Shown piece by piece: positions 26,557 to 35,017 of a DNA stretch of 64,000 bases (the first letter of the stretch is position 1; every line of letters starts with the position of its first letter). This DNA comes from Cyclobacterium sp. (GTDB taxonomy: Bacteria; Bacteroidota; Bacteroidia; Cytophagales; Cyclobacteriaceae): the NCBI RefSeq assembly GCF_014762705.1, contig NZ_JABURL010000094.1, positions 48,375 through 112,374 of the forward strand. Direction: 5' to 3'. Under the pieces are notes generated by a model that was given only the letters and a program-made list of their open reading frames with translations, searched no databases and was not told where the DNA came from. A program made the translations under genes and the position numbers.

Positions 26557-29500
26557 TTAAAAACTGACATCCAAACCAGCTGAAAAACCTTTCATTACAG
26601 GCAATCCGGAAGGATCCAATCCACTTCCCGTTTCAGGATCCCAGCCTACCCAATTGGTCCAGGTAGCCAGGTTTTTTCCACTTACAAATAATTTCAACCC
26701 CTGGATTCCAAACTGCTGGATGAGGTTTTGATTAAACCTGTACGCCAGGGTAACGTCCTGAAGCCTTACGAAACTGCGATCGTTATAATAGCGGTAATTA
26801 ATACCAGCCTCTTGTTCCTGATCTCTGAAAAGTGCATCGGGATTGGATGGGGTCCAATAATCATAATCCACGAATATATTATTTCTTCGGGCATTGTCCG
26901 ATTGCCCAAAATTAGTTGTGTTAAGCCCTATATATCCATCTTTCCCGCCTTGGATAGAATTGATAAAGAACCTGAAGGTGAAATTTTTGTAGCTGAATTC
27001 ATTCATCAATCCAAATCTAAAGGCCGGTTCGTTTCTACCAATGATCACCCGATCATTGGCATCCACTAGGCCATCATTATTTTGATCTACTATCTGATGG
27101 GTTCCTACAAAAAAGCCAGGAGTACCTTCCTCACCCAATTGGATGATTCCGGCTGATTCATATTCATAAATGGAATTGATGGATTCTCCAATAAACAAAC
27201 CGCTGCCGATCAAATCGTCTTCTACCCCATCTCCATCAGTATCCAGGCCTAATAAAGAAACGATTCGGTTTCTATTAGAGGAAACATTAAAATTTGCATT
27301 CCAGTTAAATTCGCCTGAATTCATTACATCACCTTTCAAAACGAATTCCACTCCCCTATTGGCGATCTCACCAACGTTAGTAGAGATATTGTTAAAGCCA
27401 GTTATTTCTGGGATATTGATACTGTAGAGCAAATCATTGGTGGTATTTTGATAATAATCCAGGGTACCGGTTAATCGGCTATCGAATAAAGAAAAGTCAA
27501 AACCAAAATTATATCCTGTAGTGGTCTCCCAAGACAAATCTGCATTGGAAAGGGTGGTTACACGCTGACCAAAAATGGTGGATCCTCCTTCCCCAAATAC
27601 ATATGCGGGATAAAGAGAGACCCTTGCCAGAGAAGAATACCTGCTTGTCAGGTTACCATTCGTACCATATGAACCCCTGAATTTCAGGTAATTGAACATC
27701 GACTGGTCCATAAAGCCTTCTTCACTGAGCACCCAACCCACCCCCAATGATGGAAAAATACCGAATTTATTGTTTTCTGAAAATCCGGAAAAACCATCTC
27801 TACGGACCGTGGCGGTAATCAGGTATTTTTCACTGAAATCATAATTGATTCTAGCCGTTTGGTACAAGTAACTTTCATCCCAGGCACTGGACTGGATCAA
27901 TTGAAGTTGTCCAAGGCTGAGGTCGTTGTACCCCAGGCCTAAATTGGTGTAATTGGTGCCATTTGCCTGGGTGCTTTCATTTTTCAGCTCTCTTCGACCT
28001 GCCACCATGGTCAGGTTGATGGTGTGGTCGTTGTTAAAGGTTCTGCGGTAGGTTAGAATATTATCCAAAGTCCAGTCATAGGCATGGTAATTACGCTTAA
28101 AAGCCAAGCCTGCCGCTCCTGCACCAAATTCATTGCTTCTGTAGTGCCTCCTCCAGGTATAATTGTTTCCAAAGTTTATTCGGAAGTTCAATCCTTCGAT
28201 ATACGGAATTTCAAGGTCCATATATACATTGGCAAATAGGTTATTTCTTTTGTCAAAATCATTTGACAAAGAACTCAGGAAAGGGTTGGATCTTAAAGAT
28301 CCATCAGGATTCAAGATCACATTTCCGGCTTCATCTCTGGGACGAACCAAGGGAGACATCTGGGTAATACTTCCCAGCGAGGGAATTTCACCGGAATTGT
28401 CTGCAAAGGAGCCAAATGTCTGTACCCCAAATCGAAAACCCTCTAAAATTTGGTGATCCAAGTTTATTCTGGCCGTGATCCGCTCAAACTGGTCATTCAT
28501 GATAAATCCTTCCTGCTTGGTATAGCCGCCGGAAAGAAAATAGGAAGTCGATTCTGAGGCTCCTCTAACACTTAAATTATGATTATTAATGAACCCTGTT
28601 TGTGTGGCGGCTTCCCACCAATCAAAATCATTTCCATTTTCAAACCCTTCATATAAAGCAGGTTCTAGTAATGCTCCTACATTATAATCGGGATTAGGTT
28701 GGGTATAATCTGGCGGAAGAAAGGATTCTCGCCAATCCTGATCCCTCACTTTATTCAGGAATCCCTCCCTGTCCAATAACTTGAGACTATTGGTGGGGGT
28801 TTGCGTGGTGTAGGTTCCGGTGTAATTGAATATGGGTTTTTGCTCTGCTTTACCACTTTTAGTGGTAATCATGATCACTCCATTGGCGGCCTGCGCACCA
28901 AAAATAGCCATGCTACTGGCATCCTTTAATACATCTATGGATTCAATATCATTGGGATTCAGATCGCTGAGGCTTCCGGTAAATATGATGCCATCTACTA
29001 CTATTAATACACTCTGATTACCACTCAGTGTAGTCCTTCCCCGAACAGAAATGGATGGATTCTGGCCTGCCCGGTTGACCTGACCCACGTTTAATCCTGG
29101 CACGGAACCCTGCAAAGACTGGGCAATATTCACATTTGGCGATTCCCGGAAAGCGTCTATGTTGGCTCTCACCACGGACCCGGTAACATCTCTTTTCTTT
29201 TGGGTACCGTACCCGATCACCACCACTTCCTCCAGTGAGGAAGCATCCTGCAAAAGGGTGATGTTAATGGTCGTTTGAGACCCGATAGCTACTGTTTTGG
29301 ATTCATACCCAATGTAAGAAAAAACCAGGGTGGCATCATCCGGAACAGACATGGAATAGTTGCCATCAATATTTGTCACGGTACCCGTAGTAGTTCCAAG
29401 CACGGTTATGGTTGCTCCCGGCAATGGCTCCCCGTTTTCATCGGTTACGATTCCGGAGATTTCGATGTCTGCATTTAAGGCCATCAGGTCCTTTACAGGA

Positions 29501-29733
29501 CCTTTAAAGTTTATGAAATGTAGACTGATATTATTGGAGCCAGCATTTGTTCCGCCAATAAATTCACTTTCGTGTAGGGGTAGGCCAGCAGCCGCAAGTT
29601 GTCCAATAATAAGGAGGGATAAACAGCATCCAAAAAACACTTTTCTAACAGGTTTACATTTTTGCCTGATCTTTTTCGGATAGCAACAAAAATCAATTTC
29701 TTTGTTCCTGCAATTATTCTTTATTTTCATCAC
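26557..29733 (-). CDS. SusC-type TonB-dependent receptor without STN domain (unit 1)
   Basis: A 1058-residue outer-membrane transporter. A long basic N-region (KIKNNCRNKEIDF) leads to a hydrophobic segment LSLLIIGQLAAA (about 38-49). A spacer of about 40 residues (LPLHESEFIGGTN...) follows, then the carboxypeptidase-D-like domain ISGIVTDENGEPLPGATITV (91-110), the TonB box-proximal EEVVVIGYGT, the plug domain and the beta-barrel ending GFSAGLDVSF. No STN domain is present, so it is not a sigma/FecR-type transducer. The 246 nt at 29204-29449 are about 98% identical to the SusC of unit 2. The start ATG at 29733 could alternatively be the next codon. The upstream region contains the 45-nt element at 29778-29822. 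Confidence 0.95.
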   Translation of the reverse strand: MMKIKNNCRNKEIDFCCYPKKIRQKCKPVRKVFFGCCLSLLIIGQLAAAGLPLHESEFIGGTNAGSNNISLHFINFKGPVKDLMALNADIEISGIVTDENGEPLPGATITVLGTTTGTVTNIDGNYSMSVPDDATLVFSYIGYESKTVAIGSQTTINITLLQDASSLEEVVVIGYGTQKKRDVTGSVVRANIDAFRESPNVNIAQSLQGSVPGLNVGQVNRAGQNPSISVRGRTTLSGNQSVLIVVDGIIFTGSLSDLNPNDIESIDVLKDASSMAIFGAQAANGVIMITTKSGKAEQKPIFNYTGTYTTQTPTNSLKLLDREGFLNKVRDQDWRESFLPPDYTQPNPDYNVGALLEPALYEGFENGNDFDWWEAATQTGFINNHNLSVRGASESTSYFLSGGYTKQEGFIMNDQFERITARINLDHQILEGFRFGVQTFGSFADNSGEIPSLGSITQMSPLVRPRDEAGNVILNPDGSLRSNPFLSSLSNDFDKRNNLFANVYMDLEIPYIEGLNFRINFGNNYTWRRHYRSNEFGAGAAGLAFKRNYHAYDWTLDNILTYRRTFNNDHTINLTMVAGRRELKNESTQANGTNYTNLGLGYNDLSLGQLQLIQSSAWDESYLYQTARINYDFSEKYLITATVRRDGFSGFSENNKFGIFPSLGVGWVLSEEGFMDQSMFNYLKFRGSYGTNGNLTSRYSSLARVSLYPAYVFGEGGSTIFGQRVTTLSNADLSWETTTGYNFGFDFSLFDSRLTGTLDYYQNTTNDLLYSINIPEITGFNNISTNVGEIANRGVEFVLKGDVMNSGEFNWNANFNVSSNRNRIVSLLGLDTDGDGVEDDLIGSGLFIGESINSIYEYESAGIIQLGEEGTPGFFVGTHQIVDQNNDGLVDANDRVIIGRNEPAFRFGLMNEFSYKNFTFRFFINSIQGGKDGYIGLNTTNFGQSDNARRNNIFVDYDYWTPSNPDALFRDQEQEAGINYRYYNDRSFVRLQDVTLAYRFNQNLIQQFGIQGLKLFVSGKNLATWTNWVGWDPETGSGLDPSGLPVMKGFSAGLDVSF

Positions 29734-29777
29734 AGTGGGGTTTATTGTATAAAATTAAATTTACTCGGATAAATCCG

Positions 29778-29822
29778 GTCAAGTATCCATTATTTTACCC
29801 ATCATGTGTAGTATGTTAGCTA
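29778..29822 (-). promoter_or_regulatory. Conserved 45-nt element upstream of unit 1 SusC
   Basis: This 45-nt block differs from the one at 47667-47711 at only three positions. It ends 44 nt before the SusC ATG at 29733; the other ends 46 nt before its own ATG at 47620. Read towards the gene it contains TAGCTAACATA, then ACATGATGG, then TAAAATAATGGATACTTGAC. Neither SusC of this pair has sigma/FecR partners, so the block is the best candidate for their shared promoter or operator. Candidate regulators (HTCS, SusR or AraC types) are not encoded in the window. The remaining 29823-30076 is AT-rich and shows no gene. Confidence 0.6.
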
Positions 29823-30076
29823 AAGCATGAGAAAAAGTTTAGGTTTTTTGTGATGGAATCAGTTCTTAAAACAATTAAAATAGAATGTTAATTTTGAATC
29901 GATAGTGTTTTAAATATATTAGCTGAGAAAAATTTACCATTTTCAAGGGCCTAAAGCAATAGCACTGTAAGCAACTATTTTTCTTTGGTTGAGGCAGTTA
30001 AACTTCCTCATAATTGTAAACTGATATTGCCAGATTATTTAAAATTTACTTCATAATAACCTCCTTGCGCCACTGT

Positions 30077-31642
30077 TTAATTACTAAATTTAACATACTT
30101 TTTTTCAAAAATATTTAACATATCACGTAATTCATTAGCAATATCTACATAATTTGGATCATCTATGAGATTGTTTATTTCAAGAGGATCTTCTTCCATT
30201 TTATAAAGATATTCTACAACGGGATTATTCTCATGGTATCTGATGTATTTATAATTGGGTGTCCTGACAAATTTTGATCGAATGGATTGATAATGTTCTG
30301 TAGGAGGTACTTCAGAAGGAACAGGATAATTATCATCGTAATTATTTTCACCATAAACTGCATCATGTACCTTTTCTTTTTCCCCGAGAACAATTGGCAT
30401 GAAACTATTCCCTGGATAATTTTTAGGAATGTCTATTCCTGCTATGTCCAGTAAGGTAGGTGCAATATCAACATGGGAAATAAGGCCCTTTTCTCTTCTT
30501 ATGCCCTCCTTTTTTGATATAGTAGGATCATAAACAATCATGGGAGTTTTAACTGATTCTTCATAAAGTAGGGACTTCCCCATTAGTTGTCTAGAACCAG
30601 CAAAAAAACCGTTATCAGAAGTGTATATGATTACTGTATTTTTTTCTATTCCTAATTTTTTTAATTCACCTCTTATTCTACCTACAGTATGGTCGATTCC
30701 AGAAATAAGTGCATAATAGTTTTTGATATATTCTTGATATATACTGTCAACTTCAATATGCCAATCGTGCCTGTAGCTTATTTTCTGACCGTAATAATCT
30801 TCTACCCTTCCAAAATACCACCGGGCATTGCGGCTTTTTTCTTTAACTACTTCAGGTAGTTTTTCATAGTACTCGGGCTTATCATTCACCATTCGAGGAA
30901 TAAAGGGTCCAATATACTTTTTACTGAATTCTTGATCAGGAGTAAAAGGAGCATGTGGAGCTTTAAAACTAATTGATAAGCAGAAAGATTTGCCAGATAG
31001 AGTGGCTTTTCGAAAAAAATCAATGGCTTGATTTCCAATAAATTCAGTCAAATGCGAAGCTTTCCCATTATTTTCATAACCATTGAATTTACCATCTTTT
31101 GGGAAGTAACTTCCCTGACCTGGAAAACCGTTCCAAATATCAAAATGATGAGAAGGCATATAAGCTTTTTCATCTTGGAAATTTTTGTTTTTGACCTTTT
31201 TCCCATCTCCTACCGCAAATCCGAACTTCCCAATAAATCCAGTAAAATATTCATTACTACGTAATAACACCGGGTAACTGGTTTTGAATTCATCCTCAGT
31301 AATGATGTAGTTTGTTGGTCGGTCAAATCCCGATCCATGAGTACCCAAAAATTGTCCTGTCATAATAGAGCTTCGGCTGGGCTGGCAAATTGGGGCTACG
31401 CAATATGCATTTTCAAAAACAATTCCATCATATGCCATATTATCTAAATTTGGAGTAAGGACATTACTGTTACCCATGAAACCAAACGCATCTGCTCGCT
31501 GGTCATCTGCCATCAAAAATAAAATATTTGGCCTTTTATTGTCTTTGAGTATTTTTTTTTGACATCCAGAAAATAAATTAAATACAAAAAAACAAAGTAT
31601 TAAAAGCAAAAACCGCCTGCTATCTTTAACATTTCTGTTCAT
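30077..31642 (-). CDS. S1-family sulfatase lipoprotein (unit 2, second)
   Basis: A 521-residue lipoprotein when counted from MNRNVKDSRRF (start 31642), giving a 27-residue signal with lipobox FSGC; the open frame could begin at 31663, overlapping the upstream gene by 14 nt. The metal site is LMADDQRADAFGFMGN and the formylglycine site is C86-QPSR in APICQPSRSSIMTGQFLG. TSDNGFFAGSRQLMGKSLLYEES carries further metal and substrate-binding residues. Features such as HFDIWNGFPGQGSYFPK fit the S1 family, which includes exo-acting sugar sulfatases; the substrate is unknown. It is the last gene of unit 2; downstream the unit 1 SusC begins after about 340 bp. Confidence 0.9.
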   Translation of the reverse strand: MNRNVKDSRRFLLLILCFFVFNLFSGCQKKILKDNKRPNILFLMADDQRADAFGFMGNSNVLTPNLDNMAYDGIVFENAYCVAPICQPSRSSIMTGQFLGTHGSGFDRPTNYIITEDEFKTSYPVLLRSNEYFTGFIGKFGFAVGDGKKVKNKNFQDEKAYMPSHHFDIWNGFPGQGSYFPKDGKFNGYENNGKASHLTEFIGNQAIDFFRKATLSGKSFCLSISFKAPHAPFTPDQEFSKKYIGPFIPRMVNDKPEYYEKLPEVVKEKSRNARWYFGRVEDYYGQKISYRHDWHIEVDSIYQEYIKNYYALISGIDHTVGRIRGELKKLGIEKNTVIIYTSDNGFFAGSRQLMGKSLLYEESVKTPMIVYDPTISKKEGIRREKGLISHVDIAPTLLDIAGIDIPKNYPGNSFMPIVLGEKEKVHDAVYGENNYDDNYPVPSEVPPTEHYQSIRSKFVRTPNYKYIRYHENNPVVEYLYKMEEDPLEINNLIDDPNYVDIANELRDMLNIFEKKYVKFSN

Positions 31643-31649
31643 CTCATCT

Positions 31650-33473
31650 CTAATCTTGGTCATTCATTTTTTCAATGTAGACATAATAGGAAGGATACAT
31701 CCGGCCTTGATCATCCTGTAAAAAGGCAGTCATGTCATATTTCCCGGCAGGAATAAATCCAACAAAATCTACCTCGGCTTCATTGTTTATAATCGGCTTT
31801 GTTGTACTGATATCTGCTAAATAAAGAGTGGCTTCTTTTATATTTATCTGATTATTGCTGTTAGGCATAGGTTCGTTAATTTCAATGCTCCCTTTTTTGG
31901 CTGGGACATTTTGGTTGAAGGAAAGCCCGCTTTCCCGAGGATATCGCCGAAGACTAATTTTATACCTACCCTCATTAGCTATTTCAACTTTTAGAATACC
32001 TTTACCTCCTACCGCTTCTAATGCTCCGTGCTGGTGCCATGCATTTTTGTAAGGATATATATGCATGTCATGTGAACTAATACGAACAGGGTTCTCATAA
32101 GGAGTACCAACCTTTATGTATGCATAACGTTCATTGACTTGTTGCTCCATTAATGTAGCCCACCATTTGTTATAACTTTCCTGCAATCCGACCACCACTT
32201 CCGGAAACTCTGCTGCCACATCTTCTGATTGACCTGGATCCTTTTTGATGTTGTATAGCTCCTGACCATTTATTAATCTCCAAGTATCATCCATTACAGC
32301 CGACTTCCGCCATTTGACAAGATTAAGTGTTCGCTGGGAATCTACAATCAAAGTGCGGGCCTCCCATTTGTCGGTTTCTTCGCGTAACAGCGGTGCAAAA
32401 CTTATCCCATCGACCTGCTTACCTCCCATCCATGATAAGCCAGCCAAATCAACTAAAGTAGGCAGGAGATCGATATGAGCGAGTAGCTGACTAATCTCTT
32501 TATTTCCGTTTATATGACCTTTAGGCCAACGAATGGCAAACGGCACGCGATGCCCACCATCATATTCACTACCCTTGGTACCTCGAAAACCTGCATTATA
32601 TCCATAAATTCGTGCATCTCTTTCAGCATACCCTGCTGCCGTACCATTGTCGGTCATATATATAATAATCGTATTATCTGCCAATCCCAATTTTTGTAAT
32701 TGGTCTTCCAGCCGCTTCACGTTTCGGTCAATATTTGTAATCATCCCATAAAATCGTTTTTGACGCTCCAATAAACGGTCTTCGTCTTTATAAAGATTAT
32801 AGTATTCTTCCGGTACATGGAAGGGGCCATGAGGAGCATTGGTGGAGATATAGGCAAAAAATGGATTATCTTGATTCGCCTCTATAAACTTCATGCTTTC
32901 AGTAAAAAACACATCTGTACAGTATCCTTCATATTCTTGAGGTTCTCCATTTTTCCAATAGGTATCATTAAAGTAATTATTACCCCAGTAGTCTGGACCT
33001 TGAGTGATGCCCCCTCCACCATGTCTGACAACTTCCTGAAATCCTCTGTCTTCAGGTCGAAATGGATAATTATCACCAAGGTGCCATTTACCGAACATGC
33101 CCGTTGCGTAGCCATTTTCAGCAAAAATTTGGGGAAGAACCCTTTCATCCTCAAATAGTAAGCTACGACCTGCAATTGTATGCCAGGTACCAACCCGGTT
33201 AGTATAACGCCCTGTCATTAACGCCCCCCTGGTCGGAGAACAGGTAGGAGATACATGAAAATTTGTTGCCCGAATCGACTCTCGAAAGAATTGATCTAAC
33301 GAGGGCGTTTTAATGATTTCATTACCGTTGTAGCCCAAGTCACCATATCCCTGATCATCAGTAATAATCACAATGACATTAGGTTTTTGTTCTACTTCTG
33401 AGTGATTACTGTTTCCACCAAAAACTGCCGAAAAGCTAAGCGATAGAGCAAGTATTGAAAAGCATAATTTCAT
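31650..33473 (-). CDS. S1-family arylsulfatase-type sulfatase (unit 2, first)
   Basis: A 607-residue exported sulfatase (signal peptide MKLCFSILALSLSFSAVFGG, no lipobox). It has ITDDQGYGDLGYNGN for metal binding and formylglycine site C78-SPTR in VSPTCSPTRGALMTGRYTNR. MFGKWHLGDNYPF, SMKFIEANQDNPFFAYISTNAPHGPF and YMTDNGTAAGYAERD follow the arylsulfatase A-like layout. The C-terminal part (about 450-607) is a beta-rich extension (ANEGRYKISLRRYPRESGL) that could be carbohydrate-binding; this is inference. It starts 19 nt after the SusD stop and runs into the next sulfatase with overlap or a very short gap, so it belongs to the unit 2 operon. Confidence 0.9.
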   Translation of the reverse strand: MKLCFSILALSLSFSAVFGGNSNHSEVEQKPNVIVIITDDQGYGDLGYNGNEIIKTPSLDQFFRESIRATNFHVSPTCSPTRGALMTGRYTNRVGTWHTIAGRSLLFEDERVLPQIFAENGYATGMFGKWHLGDNYPFRPEDRGFQEVVRHGGGGITQGPDYWGNNYFNDTYWKNGEPQEYEGYCTDVFFTESMKFIEANQDNPFFAYISTNAPHGPFHVPEEYYNLYKDEDRLLERQKRFYGMITNIDRNVKRLEDQLQKLGLADNTIIIYMTDNGTAAGYAERDARIYGYNAGFRGTKGSEYDGGHRVPFAIRWPKGHINGNKEISQLLAHIDLLPTLVDLAGLSWMGGKQVDGISFAPLLREETDKWEARTLIVDSQRTLNLVKWRKSAVMDDTWRLINGQELYNIKKDPGQSEDVAAEFPEVVVGLQESYNKWWATLMEQQVNERYAYIKVGTPYENPVRISSHDMHIYPYKNAWHQHGALEAVGGKGILKVEIANEGRYKISLRRYPRESGLSFNQNVPAKKGSIEINEPMPNSNNQINIKEATLYLADISTTKPIINNEAEVDFVGFIPAGKYDMTAFLQDDQGRMYPSYYVYIEKMNDQD

Positions 33474-33492
33474 ATATTATATAATTTTGAAG

Positions 33493-34989
33493 TTAATATC
33501 CTAGGTTTTGTTCAAGATTAGGGTTATTTCTAATTTCCGGCGTTGGAATTGGAAATATTAGATCTTTTTCTTCCAAGGATACACCATCAACAAATTTATG
33601 TCCGACATAGTCATTAAATTGACCATTTGTGAAATCGTATCCTTTTCTTGTCCGTACCATATCAAACCATATCTCACCTTCAAAATATTGTTCATGCCAT
33701 CTTTCTTTCCAAACCGCTTCTCTAAACTCTGATTTACTTAGTCCTGCAAGTTCAGGAAGATTAGCTCGAATCCTAATATTATTAATGGCCTCGTATGCTT
33801 CCGGAGTTGGGCCTGATAATTCGTTGGAAGCTTCTGCATAATCAAAGAGTACATCAGCATATCTGATGATTTGCCAATTAAGGCCTGATTGTGCGGAATT
33901 AAGGTGAGCATTCTCATCAAAGAATTTATAATTATAATAGTCTCCAAATTCTATTGTATTGCTTCTATCTGACTCTGACGAATATCTTGAAAAAAAGTAT
34001 ACCCCTTCCTCTGCTCTTTTGTCTCCGTTTTCGTAAGACTCAACAAATTCACGTTGTGCAAATGTAAAACCTTGTTCAGAGGAATATGCCGAAACTCCCA
34101 GTTTAAATGGTGTCAGACCAATCTGCAAAGCATTTGATGGTTGTTCTAACTCATCAAATTGAACCATAAAAATATGTTCGCCTGTATTGTCCTTACTTTT
34201 ATCACGAAAAGCATCGTAGGAATCAAACAAGATGTATTCTTGAGCATCAATAACTTCTTTGGCTTTTGCTCTGGCCATTTCATAATAATTATTCCCCAAT
34301 TCCAGGGGATAGCCTGCCATAGTCAAATATACGTCGGCCAGGAGAGATTTAACAGCGCCTAAAGTTACTCTTCCACTCTCATCATTAAAAGGCAAGCCTG
34401 CATCTTCAGCTATGCTCAGATCCTGTACAATCAAATCATAAATATCTTCAACTCGTGAGCGGTTTGGGTTTAAGTCTTCGCTTCCCAAATCTACAGGTTG
34501 TAAAATTAACGGAACATCGCCAAAAATTCTAACTAAATTAAAATAATAGTACGCCCGCAAGAATCGAACTTCTCCTATTAATCTGCTTTTTTGAGCTTCG
34601 TCCATATTAATACCAGGTATTCTTAATATCGCCAAATTGGCATTTCCAATACCTCGATAATGACTATTCCAGATTTGCTCCACAGAAGGATGATCAGCAC
34701 TCATATCAAGATTCCTCACGAGAAAAAAGCTCGGGAACCCCCCGTTTGCAGAAAAAGTAGAATTAGCAGCACCGGTTCGCAATTCTGTTATCAGCCATGA
34801 TTGCGCTGTATGAATTGGATATAAGCTTTGATAGGTTGCAGTCACAATTGATTCTGCATGAGAAGGTTGAGTAAAGTAATTATCCGTATTAAAATTAGAT
34901 GGATCAATTTCAGTGAGAAAAGCTTCACAACCTGTTCCAATTATTAGAATACTTAATAACCAAGGGCGAAAGAATTTTGAAATATTCAT
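33493..34989 (-). CDS. SusD/RagB family glycan-binding lipoprotein (unit 2)
   Basis: A 498-residue lipoprotein with lipobox GTGC (Cys21). SusD features are FLTEIDPSNFNTDNYFTQPSH, YRGIGNANLAILRIPG, IGEVRFLRAYYYFNLVRIFGDVPLIL, VKSLLADVYLTMAGYPL, IRYADVLFDYAEASNELSG, and FREAVWKERWHEQYFEGEIWFDMVRT. The C-terminus is NNPNLEQNLGY. The gene lies 28 nt downstream of SusC and 19 nt upstream of the first sulfatase, completing the sigma-FecR-SusC-SusD-sulfatase-sulfatase order. It differs considerably from the other three SusD proteins in the loops between TPR helices, so the four transport pairs probably see different oligosaccharides. Confidence 0.95.
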   Translation of the reverse strand: MNISKFFRPWLLSILIIGTGCEAFLTEIDPSNFNTDNYFTQPSHAESIVTATYQSLYPIHTAQSWLITELRTGAANSTFSANGGFPSFFLVRNLDMSADHPSVEQIWNSHYRGIGNANLAILRIPGINMDEAQKSRLIGEVRFLRAYYYFNLVRIFGDVPLILQPVDLGSEDLNPNRSRVEDIYDLIVQDLSIAEDAGLPFNDESGRVTLGAVKSLLADVYLTMAGYPLELGNNYYEMARAKAKEVIDAQEYILFDSYDAFRDKSKDNTGEHIFMVQFDELEQPSNALQIGLTPFKLGVSAYSSEQGFTFAQREFVESYENGDKRAEEGVYFFSRYSSESDRSNTIEFGDYYNYKFFDENAHLNSAQSGLNWQIIRYADVLFDYAEASNELSGPTPEAYEAINNIRIRANLPELAGLSKSEFREAVWKERWHEQYFEGEIWFDMVRTRKGYDFTNGQFNDYVGHKFVDGVSLEEKDLIFPIPTPEIRNNPNLEQNLGY

Positions 34990-35017
34990 AGTATTATATT
35001 GTTTTTATTATTCAAAA

